A DNA stretch of 14,352 bases from positions 1 to 14,352 of the forward strand of contig CALFDL010000184.1 in assembly GCA_937950415.1 (NCBI GenBank), written 5' to 3'. Below are positions 8,431 through 14,182 of this stretch, piece after piece. The stretch is from an uncultured Collinsella sp. Lineage in GTDB: Bacteria > Actinomycetota > Coriobacteriia > Coriobacteriales > Coriobacteriaceae. How positions within the stretch are numbered: the first letter of the stretch is position 1; each line of letters starts with the position of its first letter. The position numbers and the translations under genes were made by a program. Below the pieces are notes generated by a model. It was not told where the DNA came from, did not search any database, and saw nothing but the letters and a program-made list of their open reading frames with translations.

Positions 8431-9147
8431 ATGCTGAAGCTTTGGAAGGTTAACGCCAAGGCCGGCGACGCGACGGTCAAGTACCCGTTTGCGCCGTTCC
8501 CCACCAACAAGGACATGCGCGGCAAGCCCGAGCACAACGCGGAGCTCTGCATCGCCTGCGGTGCCTGCGGCGTGGCGTGCCCGGCCGATGCCATTCGCAT
8601 GGACACCGACCTTGCGGCCGATACCATCACCTGGTCGATCGACTACGGCCGCTGCATCTTTTGCGGCCGCTGCGAGGAAGCCTGTCCCATGGAAGCCATC
8701 AAGCTCACCGAGGAGTTTGAGCTGGCCGTCATGAGCAAGGCTGACCTCACCAGCAAGAGCGTCTACACGCTGGAGCATTGCTCGCGCTGCGGCAAGCCGT
8801 TCGCTCCGCACAAGGAGATCGACTACGCTAAGCGCCTGCTGCAAAAGGCTGGCGGTATAGAAGCCGAGCAGGCCGCTCGCACGGTTGGCATGTGCCAGGA
8901 GTGCAAGCGCGAGCTCGACGCCCAGCGCGCGGCTTCTGCCGTAAAGACCGGCAACGCGGCCGGCATAGCTGCCAACGAGATGCTCGCGTCCGGTGAGCCC
9001 AAGGGCCCCGGCATGGAGTATCTGGGCGGGCACGGCGTGAACCCGGAGTATATCGACCGCGAGCTCAACCCCGATGCGCCCGAGATTCCCGCCGGTCCGG
9101 CGCCGGTCGAGGGCATCATCATGGATCTCGACAAGAAGGAGGAGTAA
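8431..9147 (+). CDS. hyfH: Hydrogenase-4 ferredoxin subunit HyfH (2x[4Fe-4S])
   Basis: The product is 238 residues from the ATG at 8431, chosen because GAGGAGG at 8415-8421 lies nine bases upstream and the sequence MLKLWKVN is family-like; an upstream in-frame start at 8380 would lie inside hyfG. HycF/HyfH/NuoI-type proteins pass electrons between the formate dehydrogenase side and the NiFe subunit. Two complete [4Fe-4S] motifs are visible: Cys40, Cys43, Cys46, Cys50 and Cys75, Cys78, Cys81, Cys85, each followed by proline. Two further cysteine pairs (Cys117/Cys120 in CSRCGKPF and Cys155/Cys158 in CQECKRE) match similar pairs in E. coli HycF and could bind a metal such as zinc or iron. The E. 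coli proteins are about 180 residues, so the ~75 residues after the last pair, rich in Ala, Pro, Gly and acidic residues, are an extension. hyfI follows two bases after the stop. Confidence 0.93.
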   Translation: MLKLWKVNAKAGDATVKYPFAPFPTNKDMRGKPEHNAELCIACGACGVACPADAIRMDTDLAADTITWSIDYGRCIFCGRCEEACPMEAIKLTEEFELAVMSKADLTSKSVYTLEHCSRCGKPFAPHKEIDYAKRLLQKAGGIEAEQAARTVGMCQECKRELDAQRAASAVKTGNAAGIAANEMLASGEPKGPGMEYLGGHGVNPEYIDRELNPDAPEIPAGPAPVEGIIMDLDKKEE

Positions 9148-9149
9148 CC

Positions 9150-9932
9150 ATGGCCGAACCCACGCTTTTGCCCGAGCGGCTCCAGTACCGCCCGACCAAG
9201 ATCGAGCTCGACGAGAGCATCGAGAAGGCCAAGGCGACCCTTCTTAAGAAGATCAAGCGCTCGGTGTACGTCTACCGCGTTGACTGCGGCGGCTGCAACG
9301 GCTGCGAGATCGAGATCTTCGGTTCCATCACGCCCGTCTTCGACGTCGAGCGCTTTGGCATCAAGGTCGTGCCTTCGCCCCGTCACGCCGATGTGCTGCT
9401 GTACACCGGTGCCGTGACGCGTGCCATGCGCATGCCGGCCCTGCGCGCCTTTGAGGCCGCACCCGATCCCAAGATCGTGGTGTCCTATGGCGCGTGCGGC
9501 TGCACCGGCGGCATCTTCTACGACAACTACTGCGTCTGGGGCGGCACGGACAAGATTCTGCCGGTCGATGTCTACATCCCCGGCTGCCCGCCCAGCCCCG
9601 CGCAGACCGTCTACGGCTTTGCCATGGCGCTCGGTCTGCTGGACCAAAAGCTCCATGCCGAGACCACGGTGGAGGCCGCCGGCGAGCAGGCCGATATCCT
9701 GCATCCCGGCGTGCCGTACAAGCTGCGCGTTGCTATCGAGCGCGAGGCTCGCGCCATGAGCGGCTACCGTTACGGCCGCGACCTGGCCAACGAGTTTATG
9801 GATACGCTCGAGGGCGCGCCCAAGGGCGATATCCGCGGCGCCATGGCGCTGCTCATCGACAAGCAGGATGATCCCCGCCGCGTCGAGGTCTACTCGGCGC
9901 TACAGGATCTGGTGCTGGCCGGAGGTCGCTAG
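9150..9932 (+). CDS. hyfI: Hydrogenase-4 small Fe-S subunit HyfI (NuoB-like)
   Basis: The product is 260 residues (E. coli HycG and HyfI are about 255). It is the NuoB-type electron-transfer subunit that carries the [4Fe-4S] cluster next to the NiFe site. Cluster ligands are recognisable in DCGGCNGCEIE (Cys46, Cys49, Cys52), in SYGACGC (Cys116) and in YIPGCPP (Cys146). The central block, from the VYRVDCGGCNGC motif to the GGTDKILPVDVYIPGCPP region, is nearly the same as in E. coli HycG. Extra cysteines not obviously used for the cluster are Cys118 and Cys128. The start at 9150 follows AAGGAGGAG at 9136-9144. It has no signal peptide, as expected for a group 4 membrane-bound hydrogenase facing the cytoplasm. 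The stop abuts the ATG of hyfJ directly, with GGAGGT for hyfJ inside the end of hyfI, so the two are probably translated together. Confidence 0.95.
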   Translation: MAEPTLLPERLQYRPTKIELDESIEKAKATLLKKIKRSVYVYRVDCGGCNGCEIEIFGSITPVFDVERFGIKVVPSPRHADVLLYTGAVTRAMRMPALRAFEAAPDPKIVVSYGACGCTGGIFYDNYCVWGGTDKILPVDVYIPGCPPSPAQTVYGFAMALGLLDQKLHAETTVEAAGEQADILHPGVPYKLRVAIEREARAMSGYRYGRDLANEFMDTLEGAPKGDIRGAMALLIDKQDDPRRVEVYSALQDLVLAGGR

Positions 9933-10514
9933 ATGGAGCTCACGGACCGCTCTGGTTACTTTGCGGGTCCCGGTATGCTCGGCGGCTCTTTTGGCGATGC
10001 CTCGCGCGCAAGCGACGAGGCCGCCGAGGGCGTCGTCGACCCCTGCCTGGGCCATGCGCCCGACCAGGTGGTCTTCTACGAGCTCACGCGCAAGTTTGTC
10101 GAGACCGAGGAAGACGTTCCCCAGGAGGCCTGCGACGTGCTGTACTACACGCTCGCCGTGGGCCACCACACCGGCGTGCTCGATTGCTTTGAGCCGCGTC
10201 TGTCGGTGCCGGTGGACGTGTTCTATACGCTCGTCGACGCGCTGCCGGAAGGGGAGGCCAAAACCAAGTTTGAGGCCATCCGCTCCTTTGGCGAGTGTCA
10301 GCTCGACAAAGCTGCGGTGCCCTCCCTGCTCGAGGCCTGCGATGCCCTGCTCGACGAGCGCGGCTTTCGCGGCTCGGCCAAGGCCGGCGTCTCGGTGTTC
10401 GACGACGACTTTGGCCTGCATGCACAGCAGGTCGCGTTTCTGATGAAGTTTCGCGATCTGGTTGAGCGCGTGCGCGATGTGTCGGGCGTGTATCTGACGG
10501 GGAGGTTGCAGTAA
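9933..10514 (+). CDS. hyfJ: HycH/HyfJ family formate hydrogenlyase assembly protein
   Basis: The product is 193 residues. Residues from about 44 onward match E. coli HycH and HyfJ (136-137 residues), with the diagnostic stretches VVFYELTRKF, LYYTLAVGHHTGVLDC and a C-terminal VYL-R end. HycH-family proteins are needed for, or associated with, maturation of the formate hydrogenlyase large subunit; the molecular role is not well settled. The first ~43 residues, Gly/Ser/Ala/acid-rich, have no counterpart in the E. coli proteins. The start is nevertheless well supported, with GGAGGT at 9921-9926 six bases before the ATG, and no in-frame Met lies close to the conserved part. The protein is soluble with no signal peptide. 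It starts right at the hyfI stop and overlaps hycI in a TAATG junction. In E. coli the hyf operon also places hyfJ after hyfI. Confidence 0.87.
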   Translation: MELTDRSGYFAGPGMLGGSFGDASRASDEAAEGVVDPCLGHAPDQVVFYELTRKFVETEEDVPQEACDVLYYTLAVGHHTGVLDCFEPRLSVPVDVFYTLVDALPEGEAKTKFEAIRSFGECQLDKAAVPSLLEACDALLDERGFRGSAKAGVSVFDDDFGLHAQQVAFLMKFRDLVERVRDVSGVYLTGRLQ

Positions 10515-11017
10515 TGGGCCGCGTTGTCGACGGCCGTGTGAACGGCGCGCCCTTTGCGGGCATCGTGCTCACGGCGGGCAGCGTGCTGCGCGCCGACGAT
10601 GCCGCCGGCCCCGTGCTCTCCAAAAAGATGGAAGACGCACCCATCGCCGGTTGGTACACCATCGACGGCGGCCAAACGCCCGAGGACGACATCATCGAGG
10701 TCAAGCGCGAGCGTCCGCCGCGTTTGGTTTTGGTCGATGCCGCCGACATGGCGCTGCCCGTCGGTGCCATCCGCCTGCTCGACAAGCGTGACGTGGCCCG
10801 CAAGTCGATGTTCACCACGCATTCGCTTCCCCTGTCGATTCTGATCGAAGAGATTGAGCAATCGTGCGAAGATATCGTCTTCATAGGGATTCAGCCGGGC
10901 GACACGGAGTTCTACAACCCCATGTCCCCGGAGGTCTTTGACGCCGTCGACGCCGTGTACGACGCCGTGGCCGCCAACGACTTTTCCCACTTTGTCCGCT
11001 TGGGGCAGGAGCTGTAG
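10514..11017 (+). CDS. hycI: Hydrogenase maturation endopeptidase HycI
   Basis: The product is 167 residues (E. coli HycI is 156). HycI is the nickel-dependent aspartic-type protease that trims the C-terminus of the hydrogenase-3/4 large subunit after metal insertion. The residues known to coordinate nickel in HycI have clear counterparts: Asp29 in RADDAAGP, Asp75 in LVLVDAADM and His103 in FTTHSLPL. The IDGGQTPEDD and IFIGIQPGD-like blocks also match HycI rather than other HyaD-type proteases. One divergence is the first motif, usually GNxxxGDDGxGP, which here reads GSVLRADDAAGP. The first ~12 residues form a short extra N-terminus. The ATG overlaps the hyfJ stop (TAATG) and follows GGAGGT at 10501-10506. 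The obvious substrate is HyfG, cut after Arg546. E. coli hyf lacks its own protease gene, so this layout combines hyf and hyc features. Confidence 0.9.
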   Translation: MGRVVDGRVNGAPFAGIVLTAGSVLRADDAAGPVLSKKMEDAPIAGWYTIDGGQTPEDDIIEVKRERPPRLVLVDAADMALPVGAIRLLDKRDVARKSMFTTHSLPLSILIEEIEQSCEDIVFIGIQPGDTEFYNPMSPEVFDAVDAVYDAVAANDFSHFVRLGQEL

Positions 11018-11038
11018 GAGCGCTTGTCCCTGCTGATT

Positions 11039-11045
11039 AGGAAAG
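11039..11045 (+). promoter_or_regulatory. Ribosome binding site deciding the focA start
   Basis: AGGAAAG lies 11 bases before the ATG at 11057. A TTG at 11024 is also in frame, but the nearest purine-rich site (TAGGAG at 11015-11020) is only three bases from it, and starting there adds an 11-residue hydrophobic/basic stretch not seen at FocA N-termini. The ATG is therefore preferred. The site is weaker and farther away than those of the hyf genes. Confidence 0.55.
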
Positions 11046-11056
11046 TAGTGATTGAC

Positions 11057-11896
11057 ATGGCAGATACCAAGGTGGAGTATCCCGCTCCCGATTGCCTGGC
11101 GCCCGCCGCGATTGAGGCAAAGACCGAGGCCGCCGGCGTGACCAAGGCTAACCTGCCGGTCGCGAAGGCCTTTGTCTTGGCGATGTTCGCCGGTGCGTTC
11201 ATCGCCTTTGGTGGCCTGTTCTTTACCGTGTTTTTGAGTGATAGCACCCTGGGCTGGGGTGCCCAGCGCGTCGTGGGCGGCCTGTGCTTTTGCCTGGGCC
11301 TGGTGCTGGTGCTGGTGTGCGGCGCCGAACTGTTCACCGGCAACTCGCTTATGGTCTGCGCGCTCAAGAGCAAAAAGATCACGTTAGGTCAGATGCTGAA
11401 AGCATGGCTTGTCGTATGGGTCGGTAACTTTGTCGGCGCCCTGTTCATCGTCTTTTTGGTGTACATGGCCGGTATCTACAAGCTCAACGGCGAGGCGGTC
11501 GCCAATTCCATGGTGAGCGTGGCCGCCGGCAAGGTGACGATCGACTGGGTGACGATCTTCTTCCGCGGCATCCTGTGCAACATCTTTGTGTGCCTGGCCG
11601 TGTGGATCGGCACCGCCGGCAAGACTGTGGTCGACAAGGTCGTGGGCATTCTGCTTCCCATTGCCGCCTTCGTGGCCTGTGGTTTTGAGCACTGCGTTGC
11701 CAACATGTACTTTTTGCCCATGGGTGCCGTGATGCACGCGTGCGGCTACGGTGCCGACGTCGCCGGCGCCGATGCCCTCAACGTCACGGGCATTGCGTTT
11801 AACCTGTCCGCCGCCACGCTGGGCAACATCGTGGGCGGCGCGGTTCTGGTCGCGCTCGGCTACTGGTTTATCTACGCTAAGAAGTCCGAGGCGTAA
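11057..11896 (+). CDS. focA: FocA-type formate channel (formate/nitrite transporter family)
   Basis: The product is 279 residues from the ATG at 11057 (E. coli FocA is 285). FocA is a pentameric membrane channel that moves formate or formic acid in either direction. Six membrane segments are visible. Family hallmarks are ELFTGNSLM (Glu91, Thr94, Asn96), matching the omega-loop threonine, and CGFEHCVANMYFLP with His212 and Asn216, matching the pore histidine of FocA. The N-terminus has a soluble part (PDCLAPAAIEAKTEAAGV) as in FocA. The family includes nitrite (NirC) and hydrosulfide channels; formate is preferred here because the gene follows a formate hydrogenlyase operon, as focB follows hyf in E. 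coli. The 39-base gap from hycI shows no terminator, so it probably shares the hyf transcript. A hairpin follows its stop. The substrate call is inference; membership of the family is secure. Confidence 0.88.
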   Translation: MADTKVEYPAPDCLAPAAIEAKTEAAGVTKANLPVAKAFVLAMFAGAFIAFGGLFFTVFLSDSTLGWGAQRVVGGLCFCLGLVLVLVCGAELFTGNSLMVCALKSKKITLGQMLKAWLVVWVGNFVGALFIVFLVYMAGIYKLNGEAVANSMVSVAAGKVTIDWVTIFFRGILCNIFVCLAVWIGTAGKTVVDKVVGILLPIAAFVACGFEHCVANMYFLPMGAVMHACGYGADVAGADALNVTGIAFNLSAATLGNIVGGAVLVALGYWFIYAKKSEA

Positions 11897-12015
11897 GGTA
11901 CCGTCTGTTTGACGTTGGGCCTCCCGCGGGGCGTTGCCGTGCGGGAGGCTATTTGGCTTTGGGGCTGTTGTTTGCCCGTTAGTCTTTGTGTTTGCGTTGG
12001 AAAGGAATAATCGAG
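11897..12015 (+). other. 119-base intergenic region between focA and the molybdoenzyme gene
   Basis: This is the longest gene-free stretch of the window. It holds the hairpin at 11919-11949, then a T/G-rich part (11951-12000) and the purine-rich site AAAGGA at 12001-12006, nine bases before the ATG at 12016. A promoter for the following gene is expected here if the hairpin works, but I could not pick out a convincing -35/-10 pair. No operator-like palindrome other than the hairpin was seen. Confidence 0.5.
11919..11949 (+). terminator. Putative transcription terminator after focA
   Basis: A perfect 9-bp inverted repeat, GCCTCCCGC at 11919-11927 and GCGGGAGGC at 11941-11949, encloses a 13-base loop and lies 22 bases after the focA stop. 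The following bases are TATTT, a short and imperfect U-tract, so termination may be partial. It is the only clear hairpin between genes in the window and probably marks the end of the hyf-focA transcript. Confidence 0.6.
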
Positions 12016-14130
12016 ATGGCATCTGATGCTGAGCGTGCCGGTCGCACCGTGGTGACCACGTGCGGGGGATGCTATGCCGATTGCGCCTTTGCGGCCCATG
12101 TTGAGGATGGGCGTGTGGTGGCCGAACTACCGGTGCCGGGGCACCCGTGTGCGGCGCGGGCCCTGTGCGCTCGCGGGCGGCATCGCCTGTCCATGCCGTT
12201 TGACGAGCGCGACCGTATCTTGCATCCCATGCGCCGCCGCCGTGATGGCTCGGGGTTCGATGCAGTGAGCTGGGACGATGCGTTTTCGGAAATCGCATCG
12301 CGCCTTGCGGGGATTGTGGATGCGCATGGCGCCCGTGCGCTGGGCATGACACTTGGTGTGCCCTCGTTTGACCGTTATTGGGCCTATCGTTTTATGCACG
12401 CGCTGGGCTCGCCCAATGTGTATGGTGCCGATGGCGCTTGCGAGGTGAGCCGCCTGACCGGCTGGGAGCACAGCCTGGGCTACAGCCCGGCGTCCGACCT
12501 GGCCCATACCGATTGCATCATGTACCTGGGGCGCTCTATCGTGGATTCATCGACGATGGGTGCTGTCGATGCTTTGAACGATGCCCGTCGGCGCGGGGCA
12601 AAGATCATTGTGGTGGACCCGCGGCGCAGCGGCTCTGCCGCGCTTGCCGACCGCTGGCTGCGCGTGCGCCCGGGCTGCGACTTGGCGCTGCTGTTGGGTA
12701 TTGCCCACGTGTTGATTGCCGAGGACCTGTACGATCACGAGTTCGTTGCCCGCTATACCACGGGGTTTGACGAGCTGGCGCAGGCGGCCCGTGCTTGGAC
12801 GCCCGAGTGGGCCGAGTCGATGTGCGATGTGCCGGCCGCAGAGATTGTCGCCACGGCGCGCGATCTCGCTGCCGCCGCGCCTGCCGCTGTGGTGGATGCG
12901 GGCTTTCATGGTGGCATCGGTATCGCGTATGCCAATAGCACCCAGACCGCGCGCGCTATCTGCTTGGTCGATGTGCTGCTGGGCTGCATCGGACACGCGG
13001 GCGGTGCGCTCAACCCACCGACGCCGCTTGTATTGGGCGACCTCGATCCCATGCGCTTTGCGACGCCGCCGGTGCCGGGTGAGCCCAAGTTGGGGTCCGA
13101 GCGCTATCCGCTGGTCGATCCGGTGCGCGGCCTGTGCACGACCATCGGACAGTCGATTCTTGCCGGCGATTTGCGTGGGCTCATCGTCTATGCCAGTAAC
13201 CCCGGTGCGGGCTATGGCAATGCGCAGGCTTGGTTGGGTATTTTGCAGCAGGACTTGCTCGTGACGATTGATATTCGCTGGTCCGAGACGGCGCGTGCTT
13301 CTGACTTCGTGCTGCCCGACGTGACGTATCTGGAGGCCGACCGCGGTGTGGGCACAGTCGTGGGCGCCAACGATTCGCGGGTGTTCTACCGCAACGCCGT
13401 GCTGCCTGTGCAGCATGACGACACACGTCCCGGTCGGGAGATTTTTGCCGGGTTGGCTGCGGCCTGCGGCGTGGGCGAGTGCTTCGACTTTTCGCCGGAC
13501 GACCTTGCGGCGGCCCAGGTGGCGCCGTTTGGGATTGACCTCGCTGCGCTTAAGGAGCGCGGTTGGGCCGATACGGGCGTGCCGCTGCCGCCGCGCACAG
13601 GTGAGCCCGTGATTCCGCTAGACGGCGGCAAGATAGAGCTGGCAAGCAGCGTGTGGGAGCGTGCCGGTTTGGGTCGTGTGCCCAACTGGATCGCGCCCAT
13701 GGTGGAGCCAGGCCCGGGGATGATTCGTCTCATTAGCGGTAACCGTCCCTTTGAGTCACACACCTCGCGCAGGCTCGCGGCGGCAGGTGCCGCCGAGGCG
13801 GGTTCCGACTTGGACGCCGTGCAGATGAATGCTGATGTTGCCGCACGCATGGGCATCACCAATGGCGAGGTCGTCGAACTCGTGAGCGATATGGGCCGTG
13901 ACCGCGTGCGTGTGGAGACGACGCCGTATCTGCATCCGGCGTGCATCTTCACCTCGGCTGCTCCCGGTGGGCGTTCGTTTGGCGCCGATGCCGGTGGCGC
14001 TCATGCTCTGGGCGTGGGCCCGCTCGACCATACACCGTTGCGTTGGGACCCGTTGACCGGCGCCGCGCTCACCCAGGAAAACGCCGTTCGCGTGGAAAAG
14101 ATCGCGGCGCGCGAGGATAATAGCGATTGA
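12016..14130 (+). CDS. Molybdopterin-dependent oxidoreductase (PsrA/PhsA-like branch), substrate unknown
   Basis: The product is 704 residues from the ATG at 12016 (AAAGGA at 12001-12006); an in-frame TTG at 11986 has no good ribosome site. It belongs to the DMSO-reductase superfamily. The N-terminal [4Fe-4S] motif is Cys16, Cys19, Cys23 and Cys51, followed by ARG where FdhH has a lysine. The likely molybdenum ligand is Cys142 in GADGACEVSRLTGW. FdhH has selenocysteine followed by a catalytic His; here Glu143 follows, arguing against a classical formate dehydrogenase. The later blocks (IIVVDPRRSG, GHAGGALNPP, IVYASNPGAGYGNAQ, ASDFVLPDVTYLEAD) fit the polysulfide/thiosulfate reductase branch, and the C-terminal ~110 residues form the cofactor-binding domain. 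No Tat signal precedes the Fe-S motif, so it should be cytoplasmic. No electron-transfer partner subunit gene is adjacent. Codon use differs from the hyf genes, with many GGG, CGG and TTG codons. The family is secure; the substrate is unknown. Confidence 0.85.
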   Translation: MASDAERAGRTVVTTCGGCYADCAFAAHVEDGRVVAELPVPGHPCAARALCARGRHRLSMPFDERDRILHPMRRRRDGSGFDAVSWDDAFSEIASRLAGIVDAHGARALGMTLGVPSFDRYWAYRFMHALGSPNVYGADGACEVSRLTGWEHSLGYSPASDLAHTDCIMYLGRSIVDSSTMGAVDALNDARRRGAKIIVVDPRRSGSAALADRWLRVRPGCDLALLLGIAHVLIAEDLYDHEFVARYTTGFDELAQAARAWTPEWAESMCDVPAAEIVATARDLAAAAPAAVVDAGFHGGIGIAYANSTQTARAICLVDVLLGCIGHAGGALNPPTPLVLGDLDPMRFATPPVPGEPKLGSERYPLVDPVRGLCTTIGQSILAGDLRGLIVYASNPGAGYGNAQAWLGILQQDLLVTIDIRWSETARASDFVLPDVTYLEADRGVGTVVGANDSRVFYRNAVLPVQHDDTRPGREIFAGLAAACGVGECFDFSPDDLAAAQVAPFGIDLAALKERGWADTGVPLPPRTGEPVIPLDGGKIELASSVWERAGLGRVPNWIAPMVEPGPGMIRLISGNRPFESHTSRRLAAAGAAEAGSDLDAVQMNADVAARMGITNGEVVELVSDMGRDRVRVETTPYLHPACIFTSAAPGGRSFGADAGGAHALGVGPLDHTPLRWDPLTGAALTQENAVRVEKIAAREDNSD

Positions 14131-14182
14131 TTGACTCAGCTAATGTATTTGACTGATCCACGTTTCTTTTGAAAGGCCGCAC
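14131..14182 (+). promoter_or_regulatory. Short gap before selA with ribosome site and possible -35-like repeats
   Basis: The 52-base gap is AT-richer than its surroundings. It contains TTGACT twice, at 14131-14136 and 14149-14154, exactly 18 bases apart, each resembling a -35 hexamer, but no convincing -10 element follows either. GAAAGG at 14171-14176 is the ribosome binding site, six bases before the selA ATG. Whether selA has its own promoter or is read with the upstream gene cannot be decided from sequence alone. Confidence 0.35.

Noticed and set aside
4389..8630. A 1413-codon open frame on the minus strand spanning hyfE, hyfF, hyfG and the start of hyfH
   Set aside because: It lies opposite genes with unmistakable family motifs. 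Its product is rich in His, Arg, Gly and Asp with no recognisable domain, as expected from reading GC-rich, strongly codon-biased genes backwards.
11296..11320. Short CTGGTG tandem repeat in focA
   Set aside because: It encodes a Leu-Val run in a membrane helix; codon bias explains it.
11986..12015. TTG start for the molybdoenzyme, adding ten residues
   Set aside because: No ribosome site precedes it, and the AAAGGA at 12001-12006 is well placed for the ATG at 12016.
11384..12352. Minus-strand open frame of 322 codons across the focA end and the intergenic region
   Set aside because: Composition is typical of a shadow frame (His, Arg, Pro, Gln-rich); it runs through the terminator hairpin and has no family motif or clear ribosome site.
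12547..13416. Minus-strand open frame of 289 codons inside the molybdoenzyme gene
   Set aside because: It overlaps a gene with clear cofactor motifs and shows no recognisable protein features.
12016..14130. Annotation of the molybdoenzyme as a formate dehydrogenase (FdhF)
   Set aside because: Context is suggestive, but there is no selenocysteine codon, the residue after the Mo ligand is Glu instead of His, and later motifs fit the polysulfide/thiosulfate reductase branch better.
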